DNA from: Chryseobacterium arthrosphaerae
GTDB lineage: Bacteria > Bacteroidota > Bacteroidia > Flavobacteriales > Weeksellaceae
Direction: 5' to 3'
Length of the DNA: 64,000 bases
NCBI RefSeq assembly: GCF_001684965.1
Contig: NZ_MAYG01000001.1
Coordinates: 1,550,001 to 1,614,000 of the forward strand
Each line of letters opens with the position of its first letter. The stretch's first letter is position 1. Shown in pieces: positions 62,259 through 64,000 of the stretch. A model generated the notes under the pieces. It was not told where the DNA came from. It saw only the letters and a list, made by a program, of their open reading frames with translations, and did not search any database. The translations under genes and the position numbers were made by a program.

Positions 62259-63632
62259 TTATTTTAAAACATTCAGGATCTTTTGCAGCTCTGTATTGCC
62301 GCTTCCCTGATAGTTGTTGATAATAATCGAAAACACATATTTTTTACCGTCCTTTGCCGTATGGTAGCCTGCGAAAGATTTGGTATCCCTCATGGTACCG
62401 CTCTTCATTTTCATTCCGTTATCCTGCACCGGAAAACCATTATAGTACGCTTCAAACCATGACTGTTTTTTAGCATATAAAAGGGCCTGTACTTCAGCTT
62501 TTGCCGACACATAATTCTGTGGGGAAAGTCCGCTTCCGTCTGCAAAGTTGATCATATTCGGGTTGATTCCTTTTGATTTCCAGAACTCTTTCAGATAAGA
62601 GACGCCGCTTTTGAAGCCGGGGTTTCCTTTTTTCTCTTTTCCTAAGGTTTTGATTAACGTTTCCCCATAAAGGTTGATACTTTTTCTCAGAAACCAGTAG
62701 ACAATTTTATCCAGCGTAGGAGACTGATAGGTCAGAATGATATTATTTTTCGGAGCTTCCAGTGCTTTTTTCCCTTCTATTTCCAATTGAGAATTCGTGA
62801 CTGCTTTTCCTGAAAGTTCAATTCCGGATTCTTTCAGCCATTGTTTTACTTCTGCAGCCAGCTGCAATGGCGGATTGGGGGTAGAACCTGATACCGTCAC
62901 CGTTTTCCCTCCCGGCAGCATTCCGTTGATCAGTGCAACTTCAGAATGCGGGGCGGTAAAAATCAAACTCTGATCTGAGCTTCCACCGGTCTTCAGGTCA
63001 TTTAACCATTGTACTCCTTCTAAAGGATAGGAGAAACTTTTAAAATCAGTTCCATTGATGTTGATATCAAACTGATTCTCCCTCCAGTTGATTCCCCAGA
63101 CTCCTGCACCATAATAATTACCAAGATCGTCCCACGGCCATCCTCCGGGAATGGTCTGATGGTCAAAATAAGAATCATCAATCACCAGGTCTCCCGATAT
63201 TTTTGTAATTCCTGATTTTTTTACTGCTTCTATCAGCTTGTTTTTAAAATTTTCGGGCTTATAGGCATCGTAACGCCAGCTTCCCAGGGTAGGATCTCCA
63301 TTGGAACTGATGAAAAGGTTACCGTTCAAGGTTCCACCGGATATATTTCCCGAATAGCTTGATGTGGTGGTATAGGTATACTCTTTACCCAGAGTTTCAA
63401 GGGCAGCTCCGGCGGTAAAGATTTTCTGGGTAGAGGCTGTGGAAAGCCCTTTGCTTCCCTGGTATTCATAGATAAAGTTTCCATTTTCATCTGAAACATA
63501 AAATGACAGACTGGAGGAAACTGCTCCCGAAGAATCCATCAGGTCTTTGGTTACCTTATCTAATTTCTGAGCGATATTCTGGGCAGAAACAACCTGTACG
63601 GAAAGGATGAGTCCTGCAAGTGTTTTCTTCAT
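62259..63632 (-). CDS. dacB: D-alanyl-D-alanine carboxypeptidase/endopeptidase (PBP4, family S13)
   Basis: 457 residues with a signal peptide (TLAGLILSVQVVSAQ). Penicillin-binding motifs: S67-T-Q-K70 (SxxK), ADGSGLSPQN (the S13 form of the second motif) and KSGTMRD (KTG equivalent, near residue 405). An inserted domain lies between SxxK and the second motif, as in PBP4. It trims or cuts peptidoglycan peptides in the periplasm. It is transcribed ahead of a sensor kinase. Its ATG overlaps the stop of an upstream short frame (TAATG). Confidence 0.93.
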   Translation of the reverse strand: MKKTLAGLILSVQVVSAQNIAQKLDKVTKDLMDSSGAVSSSLSFYVSDENGNFIYEYQGSKGLSTASTQKIFTAGAALETLGKEYTYTTTSSYSGNISGGTLNGNLFISSNGDPTLGSWRYDAYKPENFKNKLIEAVKKSGITKISGDLVIDDSYFDHQTIPGGWPWDDLGNYYGAGVWGINWRENQFDININGTDFKSFSYPLEGVQWLNDLKTGGSSDQSLIFTAPHSEVALINGMLPGGKTVTVSGSTPNPPLQLAAEVKQWLKESGIELSGKAVTNSQLEIEGKKALEAPKNNIILTYQSPTLDKIVYWFLRKSINLYGETLIKTLGKEKKGNPGFKSGVSYLKEFWKSKGINPNMINFADGSGLSPQNYVSAKAEVQALLYAKKQSWFEAYYNGFPVQDNGMKMKSGTMRDTKSFAGYHTAKDGKKYVFSIIINNYQGSGNTELQKILNVLK

Positions 63633-63709
63633 TACTTTGTCGTTTGGTTCTTGACTTTATTAATGGTCTTGATTTCTTTAGCCAATCTGTGACCGATTTC
63701 TTCGTAGTA
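63632..63709 (-). pseudogene. Possible 3' remnant of a gene upstream of dacB
   Basis: Twenty-five open codons read YYEEIGHRLAKEIKTINKVK and then NQTTK, ending in TAA that overlaps the dacB ATG. The peptide looks like the natural helical C-terminus of a protein, and the TAATG overlap is typical of operons. A stop codon precedes it in frame and there is no ATG inside. It may be a decayed gene end or chance. Confidence 0.25.
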
Positions 63710-63748
63710 TTATATTCAAAATCTGATCAAATATAGTTAAAATAAAAG

Positions 63749-64000
63749 CTATTCATATTCTTCCAGATCATCTGAAGTAAAAAGGATCCTGTGATCCGGA
63801 ACTTTCTCAAATGAACAGTCGTATTTAAAATACTTTTCATAATCGCTTTCGTCTATAAAAGCATCCATCTGGCAGGTCTTTATGTAATCTATCTCTCCTT
63901 CATAATCATCCCTATGGAACTGGCTTGCACCCCATGGCTCGTTGCCGCACCGTAAACAGTATTTATGATGAAGTGCTTTGTAACCGCATATTTCACAGTC
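63749..64000 (-). CDS. Zinc-ribbon protein, truncated by the right window edge
   Basis: The last 83 codons of a minus-strand gene whose start lies beyond base 64000. The visible part begins DCEICGYKALHHKYCLRCGN, a C-x2-C-x9-C-x2-C zinc ribbon, and ends with an acidic tail SDDLEEYE. The composition is Asp/Tyr/Lys-rich. It is in the same direction as dacB, about 115 bp upstream of it. Family and full length cannot be judged from this fragment. Confidence 0.65.
   Translation of the reverse strand, partial: DCEICGYKALHHKYCLRCGNEPWGASQFHRDDYEGEIDYIKTCQMDAFIDESDYEKYFKYDCSFEKVPDHRILFTSDDLEEYE

Noticed and set aside
1..64000. Prophage, insertion sequence, integron, CRISPR array or tRNA-borne integration site
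   Set aside because: No transposase, integrase, phage structural gene, regularly spaced direct repeats or tRNA fold was found on either strand.

Overview
The window looks like chromosomal DNA from a low-GC member of the Flavobacteriia (Bacteroidota), most likely Chryseobacterium or a close relative. This rests on a type IX secretion C-terminal sorting domain, promoters of the TTTG-N19-TANNTTTG kind with no clear Shine-Dalgarno sequences, lineage-typical families (DUF4476, SHOCT, WG repeats, TIGR01777, AraC regulators with a membrane sensor half) and protein sequences that read like Chryseobacterium. The genus is an inference from memory; no database was searched. I see no tRNA, rRNA, insertion sequence, prophage or CRISPR array.

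Layout. 1-8.0 kb: an amidoligase and cyanophycin region (GCS2-type carboxylate-amine ligase, class I glutamine amidotransferase, ATP-grasp-like protein, cyanophycin synthetase, cyanophycinase, isoaspartyl peptidase), which could make, hydrolyse and finally split an Asp-Arg storage polymer. 8.1-9.3 kb: a YtxH-like protein and a methyltransferase. 9.4-15.6 kb: seven paralogous proteins ending in a SHOCT domain, most with a PH-like core and several with an N-terminal four-cysteine finger, interrupted by one GNAT gene and lying directly downstream of hisS. 17.4-18.2 kb: ssb and a small HRDC protein. 18.6-22.6 kb: a plus-strand run with an arginase-fold enzyme, HPP protein, zinc ribbon protein, TIGR01777 epimerase, NudK-type Nudix hydrolase and DUF2306 protein. 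22.6-31.7 kb: duplicated small membrane proteins, a WG/Sel1 protein with a TPR partner, duplicated secreted four-cysteine proteins, a double aspartyl protease and a J-KTSC protein.

32-45 kb: a secreted M60-like metallopeptidase exported by the type IX system, a rifampin ADP-ribosyltransferase fused to a TPR-like region, and a tetR-tolC-adaptor-RND efflux operon whose promoter is bracketed by two identical palindromes. An S1-domain protein and a DUF4476 protein follow. 45-51 kb: dihydrolipoamide dehydrogenase, a secreted cupin, membrane and regulatory genes and a GT4 glycosyltransferase. 51-64 kb: recQ, kdsD (kpsF), a Crp-type regulator with a CRP-like palindrome just behind it, a DJ-1/Hsp31-like protein, tatC, two metallopeptidases (M1 and M61), a sensor kinase, dacB, and a gene cut by the right edge.

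The most promising uncharacterised material is the SHOCT/PH/zinc-finger array, the amidoligase trio beside the cyanophycin genes, and several regulatory sites that can be read directly from sequence: the TetR palindromes, the CRP-type site, and the repeated 18-mers between ssb and the arginase-fold gene.
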